Assembly: GCF_900454495.1 (NCBI RefSeq)
Contig: NZ_UGSI01000002.1
Location: 2,143,001 to 2,207,000, forward strand
Length of the DNA stretch: 64,000 bases
Source: Paenibacillus macerans
GTDB lineage: Bacteria > Bacillota > Bacilli > Paenibacillales > Paenibacillaceae
Reading direction: 5' to 3'
Shown: positions 8,942 to 17,769 of the stretch, one piece after another
Position numbering within the stretch: position 1 is the stretch's first letter
Layout of the letters: each line of letters begins with the position of its first letter
Program-made: the position numbers and the translations under genes
Notes under the pieces: generated by a model
What the model saw: only the letters and a program-made list of their open reading frames with translations
What the model was told of the DNA's origin: nothing
Database searches by the model: none

Positions 8942-9832
8942 ATGAACGGTCAGGAACAAATGGAGAAGAACAAGCTGCCGCTGCTGCTTGGCGTGATCGG
9001 CGATCCGATCGGGCATTCGAAATCGCCGGCCATGCACGAAGCGGCGCTGAAGGCTTGCGGCCTCGCCGGGGCCTACTTGCCTTTTCACGTGAAGGGCGAG
9101 CGGTTGAAGGAGGCCGTGCAGGGGATCGCGGCGCTTGGCTTTCGCGGCATCAATGTCACCGTCCCGCATAAATTGGATGTAATGAAATATTTGGACCGGA
9201 TCGATGAAGGGGCGCGTTATATCGGCGCCGTCAACACGGTGGTCAACGATGGCGGCACGCTGACGGGGTACAATACCGACGGCATTGGATACATCCGTTC
9301 TCTGAAAGAGGAGACGGTGCCCGATCTGACGGGTAAAACCGCAGTCGTGCTGGGCGCGGGCGGCGCGGCGCGCGGCATCATTTACGCGCTGCTCCTGGAA
9401 CGTCCCGCCCACGTCATAGTGGCCAACCGGACGGCGGACAAAGCACGTGAGCTGGCCGCGGAATGGGCCCATCTCGGCCGCATAAGCGGCTGCGGCATGG
9501 AGGAAGCGGCGGAATATCTGCAAGCGGCGGATATTGTGATCAATACGACATCGGCAGGGATGTACCCGCATGTGCAGGAAACCCCGATCGATCCCGCTCT
9601 CCTTCCGGGGGGAATTGTCGTCAGCGATCTGATTTACAATCCGCTGAAAACGGAGCTGCTGCGGAGAGCCGAGATGAAAGACTGCACGATCCACAGCGGA
9701 TTCGGAATGTTTATTTACCAGGGCGCGTACGCGTTTGAACATTGGACCGGCCTGCCCGCTCCGATTGAAGCGATGCGCGCGGCGGTTATGGCCAGTATGG
9801 GCATCGCACATTTGAATGTTAAGGGGTCTTGA
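8942..9832 (+). CDS. aroE: Shikimate dehydrogenase
   Basis: This NADPH-dependent enzyme reduces 3-dehydroshikimate to shikimate in aromatic amino acid biosynthesis. The 296-residue protein shows the substrate-binding 'GDPIGHSKSPAMHEAAL' motif, 'NVTVPHK' with the catalytic Lys, 'NTVVNDGG' and the NADP-binding 'VVLGAGGAARGI'. Position between yqeH and yhbY is the conserved operon order (aroD/aroE in Bacillus). Confidence 0.96.
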   Translation: MNGQEQMEKNKLPLLLGVIGDPIGHSKSPAMHEAALKACGLAGAYLPFHVKGERLKEAVQGIAALGFRGINVTVPHKLDVMKYLDRIDEGARYIGAVNTVVNDGGTLTGYNTDGIGYIRSLKEETVPDLTGKTAVVLGAGGAARGIIYALLLERPAHVIVANRTADKARELAAEWAHLGRISGCGMEEAAEYLQAADIVINTTSAGMYPHVQETPIDPALLPGGIVVSDLIYNPLKTELLRRAEMKDCTIHSGFGMFIYQGAYAFEHWTGLPAPIEAMRAAVMASMGIAHLNVKGS

Positions 9833-9839
9833 ATATACA

Positions 9840-10130
9840 ATGCTAACAGGAAAACAAAAACGTTATTTGCGCAGTCTGGCGCATGGGCTGCAGCCGATTT
9901 TTCAAGTAGGCAAAGGCGGGACGAACGAGCATATGATCCGCCAGATCGCGGAAGCGCTGGAGCGTCGCGAGCTGATCAAAATCTCCGTGCTGAACAACAA
10001 TTTGGACGATCCGCGGGAGATTGCCGAAACCTTGGCGGAAGGGGCCGGCGCAGAGATGGTGCAGCTTATCGGCCGCACGATCGTCCTGTACAAGGAATCG
10101 CGCGAATACAAACAAATCGAGCTTCCTTAG
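9840..10130 (+). CDS. yhbY: YhbY-family RNA-binding protein
   Basis: A 96-residue CRM-domain protein beginning MLTGKQKRYLRSLAHGLQP, with the conserved 'FQVGKGG' loop. YhbY/YqeI proteins bind pre-50S ribosomal particles. I took the ATG at 9840, which aligns with the family start; the open frame extends eight codons upstream without a ribosome binding site. It starts eight bases after the aroE stop. Confidence 0.94.
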   Translation: MLTGKQKRYLRSLAHGLQPIFQVGKGGTNEHMIRQIAEALERRELIKISVLNNNLDDPREIAETLAEGAGAEMVQLIGRTIVLYKESREYKQIELP

Positions 10131-10152
10131 GACGGCCCGGGGGGAAACCAAC

Positions 10153-10746
10153 ATGAAAAAAGTCGGGATTATGGGCGGGGCGTTCGATCCGATCCACCTC
10201 GGCCATTTGCTTGCGGCGGAATCCGCCAGAGAACAGCATCATCTTGAAGAGGTTTGGTTTATGCCTTCGCATATTCCGCCCCATAAACACCGGGCCGGAG
10301 TCAGCGGCAAGCAGCGGCTGGAAATGGTCGAGGCGGCCATTCAGGGCCATCCCGCCTTTAAGCCGCTCGACATTGAGCTGAAGCGGGGCGGCGTCTCCTA
10401 TACGGTGGATACGATCCGGGAAATCCGGGGACAACATCCCGATCTGGACTTGTATTTTATTATCGGCGCGGATATGGTGAATTACCTGCCCAAATGGGAA
10501 GGGATCGAGGATTTGGCCGGAATGCTTACGTTCATTGGGCTGCAGCGGCCGGGCAGTTTTCTGGAACTGGATGCGCTGCCTCCGTTTATTCAGGAGGCGG
10601 TGCGGCTGGCGGAAATGCCGCTGGTCGACATCTCTTCCAGCCTGATCCGCAGCCGTTTGGCGCAGGGGCGTTCGGTCAGGTATATGGTGCCGGATTCCGT
10701 GCATGATTATATGACAAGGAGCGGATTGTATGGGATACAGTCGTGA
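10153..10746 (+). CDS. nadD: Nicotinate-nucleotide adenylyltransferase
   Basis: This enzyme converts nicotinate mononucleotide and ATP to deamido-NAD in NAD synthesis. The 197-residue product has the nucleotidyltransferase motif 'GGAFDPIHLGHLLAAE' and the C-terminal 'DISSSLIRSRLAQGRSV' ISSTxxR-type motif. The ATG at 10153 follows a GGGGAAA-rich ribosome binding site. It overlaps yqeK by 17 bases. Confidence 0.96.
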   Translation: MKKVGIMGGAFDPIHLGHLLAAESAREQHHLEEVWFMPSHIPPHKHRAGVSGKQRLEMVEAAIQGHPAFKPLDIELKRGGVSYTVDTIREIRGQHPDLDLYFIIGADMVNYLPKWEGIEDLAGMLTFIGLQRPGSFLELDALPPFIQEAVRLAEMPLVDISSSLIRSRLAQGRSVRYMVPDSVHDYMTRSGLYGIQS

Positions 10747-11317
10747 TGAGCTGATTGCGGCGGTTTCGTCGGGGATGCCGGCGAAACGCTGGAAGCATGT
10801 CGAGGGCGTGATGGAAACCGCCGTCATCCTCGCGGGGCGTTACGGGGCCGACCCGGTCAAAGCGGATCTGGCGGCCTTGCTGCATGATTTGGCCAAGTTT
10901 TGGCCGATCGACCGGCAGGAAGCGATCATCCGCGAGAACGGCCTGAACGCCGAACTGCTGGAACATGACAAGCAATTGCTGCACGCCGAGGTCGGCGCGT
11001 TTATCGCCCGCAGGGATTACGGCGTGGAGGACCAGGAGGTGCTTGACGCGATCCGCTACCACACCTCCGGCCGGGTCGGCATGACCCTGCTGGACAAAAT
11101 CGTCTGCCTGGCCGATTACATGGAGCCGGGGCGGGAGTTTCCCGGGGTGGAGAAGATTCGCGAACTGGCCGAGACGAATCTGGAAGACGCGCTGATCGCC
11201 GGCTTCGATTCGACCATTTCTTTTTTGCTGGAGAAGGGTAAACCGATTTTTCCGCTGACGCTGCTGGCGCGCAACGATTTGATCAAACAAAGAGCAAAAA
11301 CCAAGGAGGCTGAATGA
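10730..11317 (+). CDS. yqeK: HD-domain hydrolase YqeK (Ap4A hydrolase type)
   Basis: A 195-residue HD-superfamily phosphohydrolase; characterised YqeK proteins cleave diadenosine tetraphosphate symmetrically. Metal-binding residues are visible as H in 'HVEGVM', HD in 'LLHDLAK', 'HAEVGA' and 'IRYHTSG'. It starts inside the end of nadD and ends immediately before rsfS. Confidence 0.92.
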   Translation: MGYSRDELIAAVSSGMPAKRWKHVEGVMETAVILAGRYGADPVKADLAALLHDLAKFWPIDRQEAIIRENGLNAELLEHDKQLLHAEVGAFIARRDYGVEDQEVLDAIRYHTSGRVGMTLLDKIVCLADYMEPGREFPGVEKIRELAETNLEDALIAGFDSTISFLLEKGKPIFPLTLLARNDLIKQRAKTKEAE

Positions 11318-11665
11318 ATGGCGGTAACATCAAATGAATTGTTAAACCTGGCGGTTCAGGCCGCTGACGATAAAAAAGCGATGAACATCGTGGCCCTCGA
11401 TTTGAAAGGCATTTCCCTGATTGCCGATTATTTCGTCATTTGCCACGGCAACTCGGATACGCAGGTACAGGCAATCGCCACCGAGGTGCGCAAACGGGCC
11501 CAGGAGGCCGGAGCGCAAATCCGCGGCATCGAAGGCATGGATTCCGCCCGTTGGGTGCTGATGGATCTGGGGGATGTCGTCGTGCACGTGTTCCATCGCG
11601 ATGAGCGCGAATATTACAACATCGAACGGCTTTGGTCGGACGCCAAAGTTGTGGAGACAGTATGA
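11318..11665 (+). CDS. rsfS: Ribosomal silencing factor RsfS
   Basis: A 115-residue RsfS/DUF143 protein that binds uL14 and blocks subunit joining during starvation. Family motifs are 'DYFVICHGNSDTQVQAIA' and 'WVLMDLGDVVVHVFH'. The ATG at 11318 is preceded by AAGGAGGCTGA. It overlaps the next gene by four bases. Confidence 0.95.
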   Translation: MAVTSNELLNLAVQAADDKKAMNIVALDLKGISLIADYFVICHGNSDTQVQAIATEVRKRAQEAGAQIRGIEGMDSARWVLMDLGDVVVHVFHRDEREYYNIERLWSDAKVVETV

Positions 11666-12567
11666 GTCTCGTTGCGGGCACTATCGTTTCTTTGCCGATC
11701 GACCGGGAGGTTTCGCCTTACGGCTATTTTCTCAGCGCGGGCGGGCAGGACGTTCTGCTGCATTATTCCGAGCTGACCCGGCAGGTGAAGCCGGGCGAAA
11801 CGGTGGATGTGTTTTTGTTTTACGATACGGAGGACCGGCTGGCGGCGACGATGAAAAAACCGCTGCTTACGCTCGGTGAGCTCGCTTTGCTGGAGGTGGC
11901 GGACGTGCATCCCCGGCTGGGCTGCTTTCTGGAAATGGGACTCGGGCGGCAGCTGCTGCTTCCGATCCGCGAGCTGCCGGAGCTAAAGGAACTGCATCCG
12001 CAGGTGGGCGACCATGTTTACGTGATCATGGAGCATGACAAGCAGGGGCGGCTGAAGGCTAAGCTCGCCGGCGAGCAGGAGTTGGCTCCGCATACGTTTC
12101 ATGCCCCGCAGTCGTGGAAAAACACTTGGGTGGACGCGATTGTATACAAGCCGCTGCAAATGGGCACGTTCGTGATCGTGCAGGGCGGCGTGCTCGGTTT
12201 CGGCGCGATCGGCATGATCCACGCCACAGAGCGAAGCCGCTTGCTGCGGCTGGGCGAAAGCGTCCGCGTGCGGGTCGCCCATGTCCGCGAGGACGGGCGC
12301 GTCAACCTGTCGATGGCCCCGCGCAAGGAAGTCGGCATGGGCGAGGACGCCGAGCGCATCTTGGCGTATTTGCGCAGCCGGCCTGGCGGGGGAATGCCGT
12401 ATTCGGACGCGACGCCGCCGGACTTAATCAAACAGCGCTTCGGCATCAGCAAAGCGGCGTTTAAGCGCGCGCTCGGCAAGCTGATGAAAGAGGGCAAGGT
12501 CGTGCAGAAGGAGAACTGGACCTATTTGACGCAGCCCGAGGCCGGGGAAGGAAATGCCGGGGAATAG
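11662..12567 (+). CDS. S1-domain RNA-binding protein, CvfB/YitL type
   Basis: This 301-residue protein contains three consecutive S1-like beta-barrel segments and a C-terminal winged helix. The winged helix is visible in 'DLIKQRFGISKAAFKRALGK', typical of CvfB (a conserved virulence factor in Staphylococcus) and YitL. It starts at the ATG overlapping the rsfS stop. Its role is probably RNA binding; the target is unknown. Confidence 0.86.
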   Translation: MSLVAGTIVSLPIDREVSPYGYFLSAGGQDVLLHYSELTRQVKPGETVDVFLFYDTEDRLAATMKKPLLTLGELALLEVADVHPRLGCFLEMGLGRQLLLPIRELPELKELHPQVGDHVYVIMEHDKQGRLKAKLAGEQELAPHTFHAPQSWKNTWVDAIVYKPLQMGTFVIVQGGVLGFGAIGMIHATERSRLLRLGESVRVRVAHVREDGRVNLSMAPRKEVGMGEDAERILAYLRSRPGGGMPYSDATPPDLIKQRFGISKAAFKRALGKLMKEGKVVQKENWTYLTQPEAGEGNAGE

Positions 12568-12587
12568 GCTAAATCACAGAAAGCGCG

Positions 12588-13370
12588 GTGACGAAATTGG
12601 CTTCGTATCGAAAATTTGCCTATGTATATGACGAACTGATGGAGGATATGCCATACCCGGACTGGATCCGCTTTGCCCGTACCGCCTGGGAGCGGCACGG
12701 GATGCCGAAGTCGGTCGTCGATCTCGGCTGCGGCACGGGCAGCATCACGATTCCGCTCGTAAATTCCGGCTTCGAGGTGACGGGCATCGATTTATCCGCC
12801 GATATGCTGGCGGTGGCCCGGCGCAAAATGGAAGGCACGCCCCAGGGCGTTCGCCTGTTCCGGGAAGGCAGTGTGCGCTGGGTGCAGCAGGACATGACGG
12901 AATGGGCCATGCCGGAACCGGTGGATTCGGTGATTTCCTTTTGCGACTGCCTGAACTATTTGCTGGAAGAGGACGATATCGTCCGCACCTTCCGCCGTAC
13001 ATACGAGGGGCTGAAACCCGGCGGGACGTTCCTGTTTGACGTGCATCACCCGAATACCTTGATCAGGTATGAGGAGGAGCAGCCGTTTATTTGGGACGAA
13101 TCGCGGGTGGCGTATATTTGGACGTGCGAGCGCGACCCGTTCCGGAATGAGATCGAACATCATTTGACGATTTTCGCCCGCGAAGAGGAAAACGGGCCGG
13201 GCTTGTACCGCCGTTTTGAAGAGACGCATACACAGCGCGCCTATGATCCGGCATGGATGAAAAGCGAGCTGCTGAAATGCGGCTTCCGCGAAGTGAACTG
13301 CTACGCCGACTTCGAGTGGGTTGAAGCGATGGATGACGCCGCTCGGCTGTTTTATGTGGCCGTGAAATAA
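12588..13370 (+). CDS. Class I SAM-dependent methyltransferase (YqeM-like)
   Basis: A 260-residue Rossmann-fold methyltransferase with motif I 'VVDLGCGTGSITIPL', the following 'VTGIDLSADMLAVAR' and post-I 'VISFCDCLNYL'. Its position after rsfS matches yqeM in Bacillus, apart from the inserted cvfB-like gene. The start is GTG at 12588. The upstream Shine-Dalgarno is weak, so a slightly different start is possible. The substrate is unknown. Confidence 0.85.
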   Translation: MTKLASYRKFAYVYDELMEDMPYPDWIRFARTAWERHGMPKSVVDLGCGTGSITIPLVNSGFEVTGIDLSADMLAVARRKMEGTPQGVRLFREGSVRWVQQDMTEWAMPEPVDSVISFCDCLNYLLEEDDIVRTFRRTYEGLKPGGTFLFDVHHPNTLIRYEEEQPFIWDESRVAYIWTCERDPFRNEIEHHLTIFAREEENGPGLYRRFEETHTQRAYDPAWMKSELLKCGFREVNCYADFEWVEAMDDAARLFYVAVK

Positions 13371-13463
13371 GGCAGCTGCGACGGTAGAATAAGGGCCGGC
13401 GATAAGGCTAACAGTATAAAACGACATATGGTTCACTTCATACGGCGAACCGCAAGCCGGGGG

Positions 13464-13490
13464 AGGCCGCTTTTGGGCGGCCTATTTTTG
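13464..13490 (+). terminator. Rho-independent terminator of the yqe operon
   Basis: AGGCCGC (13464-13470) pairs with GCGGCCT (13477-13483) and ATTTTTG follows. Confidence 0.8.
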
Positions 13491-13561
13491 GCTAAAAACC
13501 GAGATCAGTGCTTGACAAAATAAATTATGATAGCGTTCGTGTCCTGGTATCCCTCATGCTT

Positions 13562-13796
13562 CTTTGCACGATTATCCCTCTTGTTCAGGGGTAGAGGGGG
13601 GCTAATCAGGGCCCTTTCATTTTTCCCGGTGTCTTGCCCCTCCTTCCTCCCGTCAGGTCTGCTTCACGTCTCCTAAACTTCCTTCTCACAAATCTGTCTA
13701 ACGATCTCGAACATGTCTGCTTCTCCCAAACCTATTTTCCTCTCCTGAATTTATCTTCCTCTCTGCTGCCGGATCAAACGGGATAATCGTGCAAAG
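13562..13796. repeat. 235-bp segment bounded by a 17-bp perfect inverted repeat
   Basis: CTTTGCACGATTATCCC at 13562-13578 is exactly inverted at 13780-13796. The roughly 200 bp between them is strikingly pyrimidine-rich on the + strand and has no credible ORF. This fits a small non-autonomous mobile element or a long regulatory hairpin. Most of the gene-free stretch 13371-14175 consists of this segment; I see nothing else firm in the rest. Confidence 0.5.
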
Positions 13797-13926
13797 CGTC
13801 CGGACAGCGGGTATTGATCTGCCGATATTTTTCGCCTCTCCTCAGCGAGTTTTTTTTCTCGAGACCACTTACTTCACCGTATTACTGTCAACAACTTTTA
13901 TCGGTGTACTGAAACTTGGGCGTGGG

Positions 13927-13950
13927 TTACTATCCGGATTACTATCCGGA
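13927..13950. repeat. 12-bp unit tandem duplication
   Basis: TTACTATCCGGA occurs twice back to back (13927-13938, 13939-13950) in the gene-free region upstream of the sigma factor gene. Confidence 0.6.
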
Positions 13951-14175
13951 AGAGGGAGACTGACGGTAGTATCAAATTGATGGTTTCCGACTTCCGTTTT
14001 CAAATGACCGCCGTATTTTCCCGTTACTCTTCTAATATTTGTTAGAATCGAACAGGGTAATATGCAGGCAAATTCATATGAAGTTTCTGTTTGAGAAACT
14101 TCACAAAAAAGACACATACTATTTCATTTTTTGTTCACCTAAAACAGTTATACATGATGGAGAGGGGGGAGGAGG

Positions 14176-14775
14176 TTGGACGAGAGTGAATGGATTAGGC
14201 GTATCCAGCAGGGGGAAACCCAATATCTGACGCAACTGATTGAACTCTACTATGCTGACATTCAGAAATATTGTTACTGGCGGATAAGGAATGAGGAAGA
14301 GTCGAAGGATTTGACACAAGAAACCTTTTATCGTTTTTGTCGACACATTGAAGGTTACAGAAATACAGGAAAATGCCGCGCTTACTTATACACGATCGCT
14401 CGCCATCTTTGCAATGATCATCTACGGAAGCGGCCGTCCCTATCTTGGGAGGAAGCAGCGGAGGAGGCGGAAAGGAAAGTCTTGCAGCAAAGCATCTCAA
14501 TAGAGGATCAGGTAGAAAGGAGGCAACTGGTTCATGAGTTGCTCCATTTGTTGCCTGAAGAGCAACGGGAACTGGTGTTCATGCGGTTTTGCTTGGATTT
14601 GACCTTCCGTGATATTGCTCGCATAACAGGAGTGAATGTTTGTATGGTGCAATATCGGGTTAAACGTGGTTTGACTGTACTAAGGCAGTACTGGGAAAGG
14701 AGTGAATCCGTTGGACAAGGAGTCGCGAAATACCATCATCGCCGCCCTGCAGAACTACCCCTCACCCCTCGTTGA
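14176..14775 (+). CDS. ECF-type RNA polymerase sigma factor
   Basis: A 199-residue sigma-70-family protein. Region 2 is visible in 'LYYADIQKYCYWRIRNEEESKDLTQETFYRF' (cited as a landmark at about residues 25-55). Region 4 lies around 'LPEEQRELVFMRFCLDLTFR' and 'DIARITGVNVCMVQYRVKRG'. The start is TTG at 14176 with GGGGGGAGGAGG directly upstream. The C-terminus overlaps the next gene by 74 bases, unusually long, so its last about 25 residues may be non-essential. The operon continues with a membrane protein and an ABC transporter, suggesting a stress-responsive export or resistance unit. Confidence 0.88.
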   Translation: MDESEWIRRIQQGETQYLTQLIELYYADIQKYCYWRIRNEEESKDLTQETFYRFCRHIEGYRNTGKCRAYLYTIARHLCNDHLRKRPSLSWEEAAEEAERKVLQQSISIEDQVERRQLVHELLHLLPEEQRELVFMRFCLDLTFRDIARITGVNVCMVQYRVKRGLTVLRQYWERSESVGQGVAKYHHRRPAELPLTPR

Positions 14776-15496
14776 CAAGCAGAAGCTGGAGGAAACCGTC
14801 AAAGGGGCGAGAGAGATACTGCACCGAACACAGGCGGCCCGCAGAACATCCTTTTCAGAGTTTTATATGACCCAGATTCGCTTCATCAGCTGGAAGGTGT
14901 GGGTTGCGCAGTTATTTATTGTACTTGGGACGGCTCTGATGTTACAGCATTCTCTTCACAAACCGAATGAAAATATCCAACTTATCATGCTGGTCTCTAT
15001 TGCCGCACCGTTACTGGTGACAGCGGGTATACAGACGTTAACGCGATCGTTAAGCTGCCGTATGCTGGAGATCGAATTAAGTACGCGCCATCTTCTGGAG
15101 AAGCTGATATTGGTTCGTATGAGCTTGTTGGGAATAGCGGATCTGATAGGTCTGGCAGTGTTGGCCATATTATTGAGCGCCTATATGAAGATGGATATCA
15201 GCATCATTCTTCTCTATTTACTTGTGCCCTTCAATTTGACCTGTCTTGGTTGCTTATGGCTGTTGAATAGGGTTCGCACCCCGAGCTGCGGGTATTACTG
15301 TTTGATTTACTGCGGTCTTGTGGCACTAGTACAAACGATACTGGCACTTAATCCCTCCCTCGGAATGTTTGAAACATCGGCAATCGGAGTATGGCTGGCA
15401 TTGCTGCTGCTTACAGTCACAGGAATTACTTTCGAGGTAAGCGGAGTACGCAAGGCCTGTCGGAGTATAGAAACTGCGTTGAGAATCGTTGTGTAA
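14702..15496 (+). CDS. Polytopic membrane protein, possible sigma regulator
   Basis: A 264-residue protein: about 60 soluble residues, then six hydrophobic helices (roughly 68-82, 93-110, 142-160, 165-185, 198-215, 225-245). I do not recognise the family with certainty. Its place directly downstream of, and overlapping, the sigma factor gene suggests an anti-sigma or partner role by context only. The start is GTG at 14702 behind GGAAAGG. Confidence 0.65.
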   Translation: MNPLDKESRNTIIAALQNYPSPLVDKQKLEETVKGAREILHRTQAARRTSFSEFYMTQIRFISWKVWVAQLFIVLGTALMLQHSLHKPNENIQLIMLVSIAAPLLVTAGIQTLTRSLSCRMLEIELSTRHLLEKLILVRMSLLGIADLIGLAVLAILLSAYMKMDISIILLYLLVPFNLTCLGCLWLLNRVRTPSCGYYCLIYCGLVALVQTILALNPSLGMFETSAIGVWLALLLLTVTGITFEVSGVRKACRSIETALRIVV

Positions 15497-15539
15497 AATT
15501 ATGGTTTTATAGATATAAATCAGTGTGGAGGGGCGCTCA

Positions 15540-16433
15540 ATGATGGAACTAACCTTGAATCAGGTAAGTAAGCAATTTTCCGCTAAAAAAGCGGTGAACG
15601 ATATTTCGGTTCGCCTGTCCAGCGGTGTGTATGGTCTGCTTGGGGCTAACGGCGCGGGAAAAACAACGTTGATGCGGATGATCTGCGGAATACTCAATCC
15701 AACATCGGGAACGATTCAGATGAACGGCCAGGATATTGCCCGCATGGGGGAGCGTTATCGTGATCTGCTGGGCTATTTGCCGCAGGACTTCGGTTATTAC
15801 CCTGATTTCAGCGCGGAGGAGTTCCTGTGGTATGTAGGTTCGTTGAAGGGACTGACGCTGGCGGCGGCGAAGGGGAAAACTCGTGAATTGCTGCGCACAG
15901 TTGCTCTGGAGGAAGTGGCCCGCAAGAAAATCCGGACCTTCTCCGGAGGCATGAAGCAAAGGCTGGGCATTGCCCAAGCGATGCTTAATGATCCCTGTGT
16001 GTTGGTGCTGGACGAGCCGACGGCCGGACTTGATCCCAAGGAGCGGGTACGGTTTCGCAATTTGATTGCCGATTTGGCCAAAGATAAGATCGTTATTCTT
16101 TCAACGCATATTGTGTCGGATGTGGAATACATAGCCGACCAAATTATAGTGATGAAGCAAGGAGGGCTGTTGATGACCGGTACGGTGGCCCAACTGACTG
16201 CTACCATGGAAGGTTGTGTATGGTCCTGCCAAGTTTCGGCCAGAGAGGCGGAGGAATGGAATGCCCGCTATTGTGTAAGCAATCTGCGGCATGAAGGGAA
16301 TCAGGTGGAGTTGCGCATCGTGTCCCCAGTAAAGCCCTCCCAGGATGCAGTATCGGTTGCGCCGACGTTGGAAGATTTGTATTTGTACCATTTTCAAGAT
16401 GAAACGGCTGTAACAGCCGGTGAAGAAAAATAG
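15540..16433 (+). CDS. ABC transporter ATP-binding protein
   Basis: A 297-residue CcmA/BcrA-type ATPase with Walker A GANGAGKT (residues 35-42), signature 'FSGGMKQRLGIAQAML' and Walker B 'VLVLDEPTAGLDP'. The first of two adjacent ATGs (15540) is used because GTGGAGGGG lies 8-13 bases upstream. The 3' end of this gene was copied when the downstream permease duplicated. It probably energises both permeases that follow. Confidence 0.9.
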   Translation: MMELTLNQVSKQFSAKKAVNDISVRLSSGVYGLLGANGAGKTTLMRMICGILNPTSGTIQMNGQDIARMGERYRDLLGYLPQDFGYYPDFSAEEFLWYVGSLKGLTLAAAKGKTRELLRTVALEEVARKKIRTFSGGMKQRLGIAQAMLNDPCVLVLDEPTAGLDPKERVRFRNLIADLAKDKIVILSTHIVSDVEYIADQIIVMKQGGLLMTGTVAQLTATMEGCVWSCQVSAREAEEWNARYCVSNLRHEGNQVELRIVSPVKPSQDAVSVAPTLEDLYLYHFQDETAVTAGEEK

Positions 16434-16444
16434 GGGGACCACTT

Positions 16445-17683
16445 ATGGATGCGTTGGCCCGATTTGAACTGCGGAAGATCACCCGCCGGAAATCATTTTA
16501 TGCAGGGATTGCGATTTTGGTAGTAATGATCCCACTTTTGACAATTGTGTTAATTACGAATACCCAGATAACAGGTAAGGATGGGAAATACTTATACGGA
16601 ATACCAGCTATCCGATTATTAAGGGAGTACAACCGTCAGCTTGCCGGACCGTTAACCGTGAAAAAAGTAGCGGATACGGTTGAACGGCACCAAAAAGTGA
16701 TGCGTGATCCGAAAAACCTTGATAAGAAAGGAGAGATGACCATTGAATCCCATGCCAAATATGAAGTTAAAAATAATCAGATTTATACCTTGATTAGTTT
16801 TGCTTTTTCTCCTTTGAATGAGTACGATTTTTATATTATCGACAGATTGAAGCCAAGTGATGCAAAGGAATTTTATCAAAAGCGGATGGAAAAAGTTAAT
16901 CAGTATTTGAATGGTGATTATTCCTATGGAAATTATTCAGCGAAGGAGAAAGCTTTTTTTATAAAGATGAATGAAAGCATTCCGATTCCCTTTCAATTGG
17001 ATTATGTTACCGGTTGGGAAAATGTGTTTGAAAATCTGCCGAATCTCTTCTTAATCATTGCTTTTGTGATTGCGATTTGTCTCGCTCCCGTGTTTGCTGG
17101 TGAATACCAGAGCGGGGCTGACTCGATCATCCTATCCACCCGCTATGGCCGCAATAAGGTGATCGCCGCCAAATTAAAAGCCAGTTTCCTGGTGTCCCTG
17201 GGACTGATCGTCTTTGCGGTGGCGGCCTATACGCTCTTGCTATTGGGGATATATGGATTTGATGGCGGAAACGCAAGTATACAGATAATTGAGCTCTTGG
17301 CGCCTGTCCCCTATACGGTTTTCCAATCATATTTATGGGCGGTCCTCATTGGCAGTCTGGCCTGCCTGCTTGTGGGTGCGGTGACGCTGTGGTTGTCCAG
17401 CCGGATGAGAGGCTCCTTTCCCGTTATCATTGTTATCGGAATTTTCCTAATTGGTCCGTTGTTTATTCCGGCCAGCAAAAGCAACCGCCTATTTAACCAT
17501 TTGATGGAATTGTTTCCGGGAAATATGATGGACGGGTTTAAAAAACTAACCGATTATGAAGTGTACCATATTTTTGGTCAAATGATTCCAGAGTACAAGG
17601 TTATGTTAGGATTTGCAGTAATCGTTATAGCGTTGCTGGTGCCGCTTTCTTATCGGGCATTCAAAAAGCATCAGGTGGTTTAG
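16445..17683 (+). CDS. ABC-2-type permease, copy 1
   Basis: A 412-residue membrane protein with one N-terminal helix (about 18-38), a large extracytoplasmic domain (about 45-195) and five or six C-terminal helices. 'PVFAGEYQSGADSIILSTRYGR' (landmark near residue 218) is typical of ABC-2 permeases. It starts 11 bases after the ATPase gene. It is a close paralogue of the next gene: long stretches, including the whole C-terminal half, are nearly identical. Confidence 0.88.
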   Translation: MDALARFELRKITRRKSFYAGIAILVVMIPLLTIVLITNTQITGKDGKYLYGIPAIRLLREYNRQLAGPLTVKKVADTVERHQKVMRDPKNLDKKGEMTIESHAKYEVKNNQIYTLISFAFSPLNEYDFYIIDRLKPSDAKEFYQKRMEKVNQYLNGDYSYGNYSAKEKAFFIKMNESIPIPFQLDYVTGWENVFENLPNLFLIIAFVIAICLAPVFAGEYQSGADSIILSTRYGRNKVIAAKLKASFLVSLGLIVFAVAAYTLLLLGIYGFDGGNASIQIIELLAPVPYTVFQSYLWAVLIGSLACLLVGAVTLWLSSRMRGSFPVIIVIGIFLIGPLFIPASKSNRLFNHLMELFPGNMMDGFKKLTDYEVYHIFGQMIPEYKVMLGFAVIVIALLVPLSYRAFKKHQVV

Positions 17684-17716
17684 CCAGATAAGTATTTATT
17701 TTCGGCTAATCACTAT

Positions 17717-17769
17717 CTTCAAGATGAAACGGCTATAACAGCTGGTGAAGAAAATAGGGGGGACCACTT
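17717..17769 (+). repeat. Duplicated end of the ATPase gene between the two permease genes
   Basis: The 53 bases before the second permease repeat the last codons of the ATPase gene and its spacer (16392-16444), with a few substitutions. Shared landmarks are TTCAAGATGAAACGGCT and AGGGGGGACCACTTATGG. This marks the tandem duplication junction and shows that the duplicated unit began inside the ATPase gene. Confidence 0.9.

Noticed and set aside
13513..13540. TTGACA followed by A+T-rich DNA after the yqe operon terminator
   Set aside because: The TATGAT is only 8 bp away, so it does not form a usable promoter.
13789..13980. 63-codon ORF before the sigma factor gene
   Set aside because: No ribosome binding site, low-complexity composition, and it overlaps the inverted-repeat arm and the tandem 12-mer.
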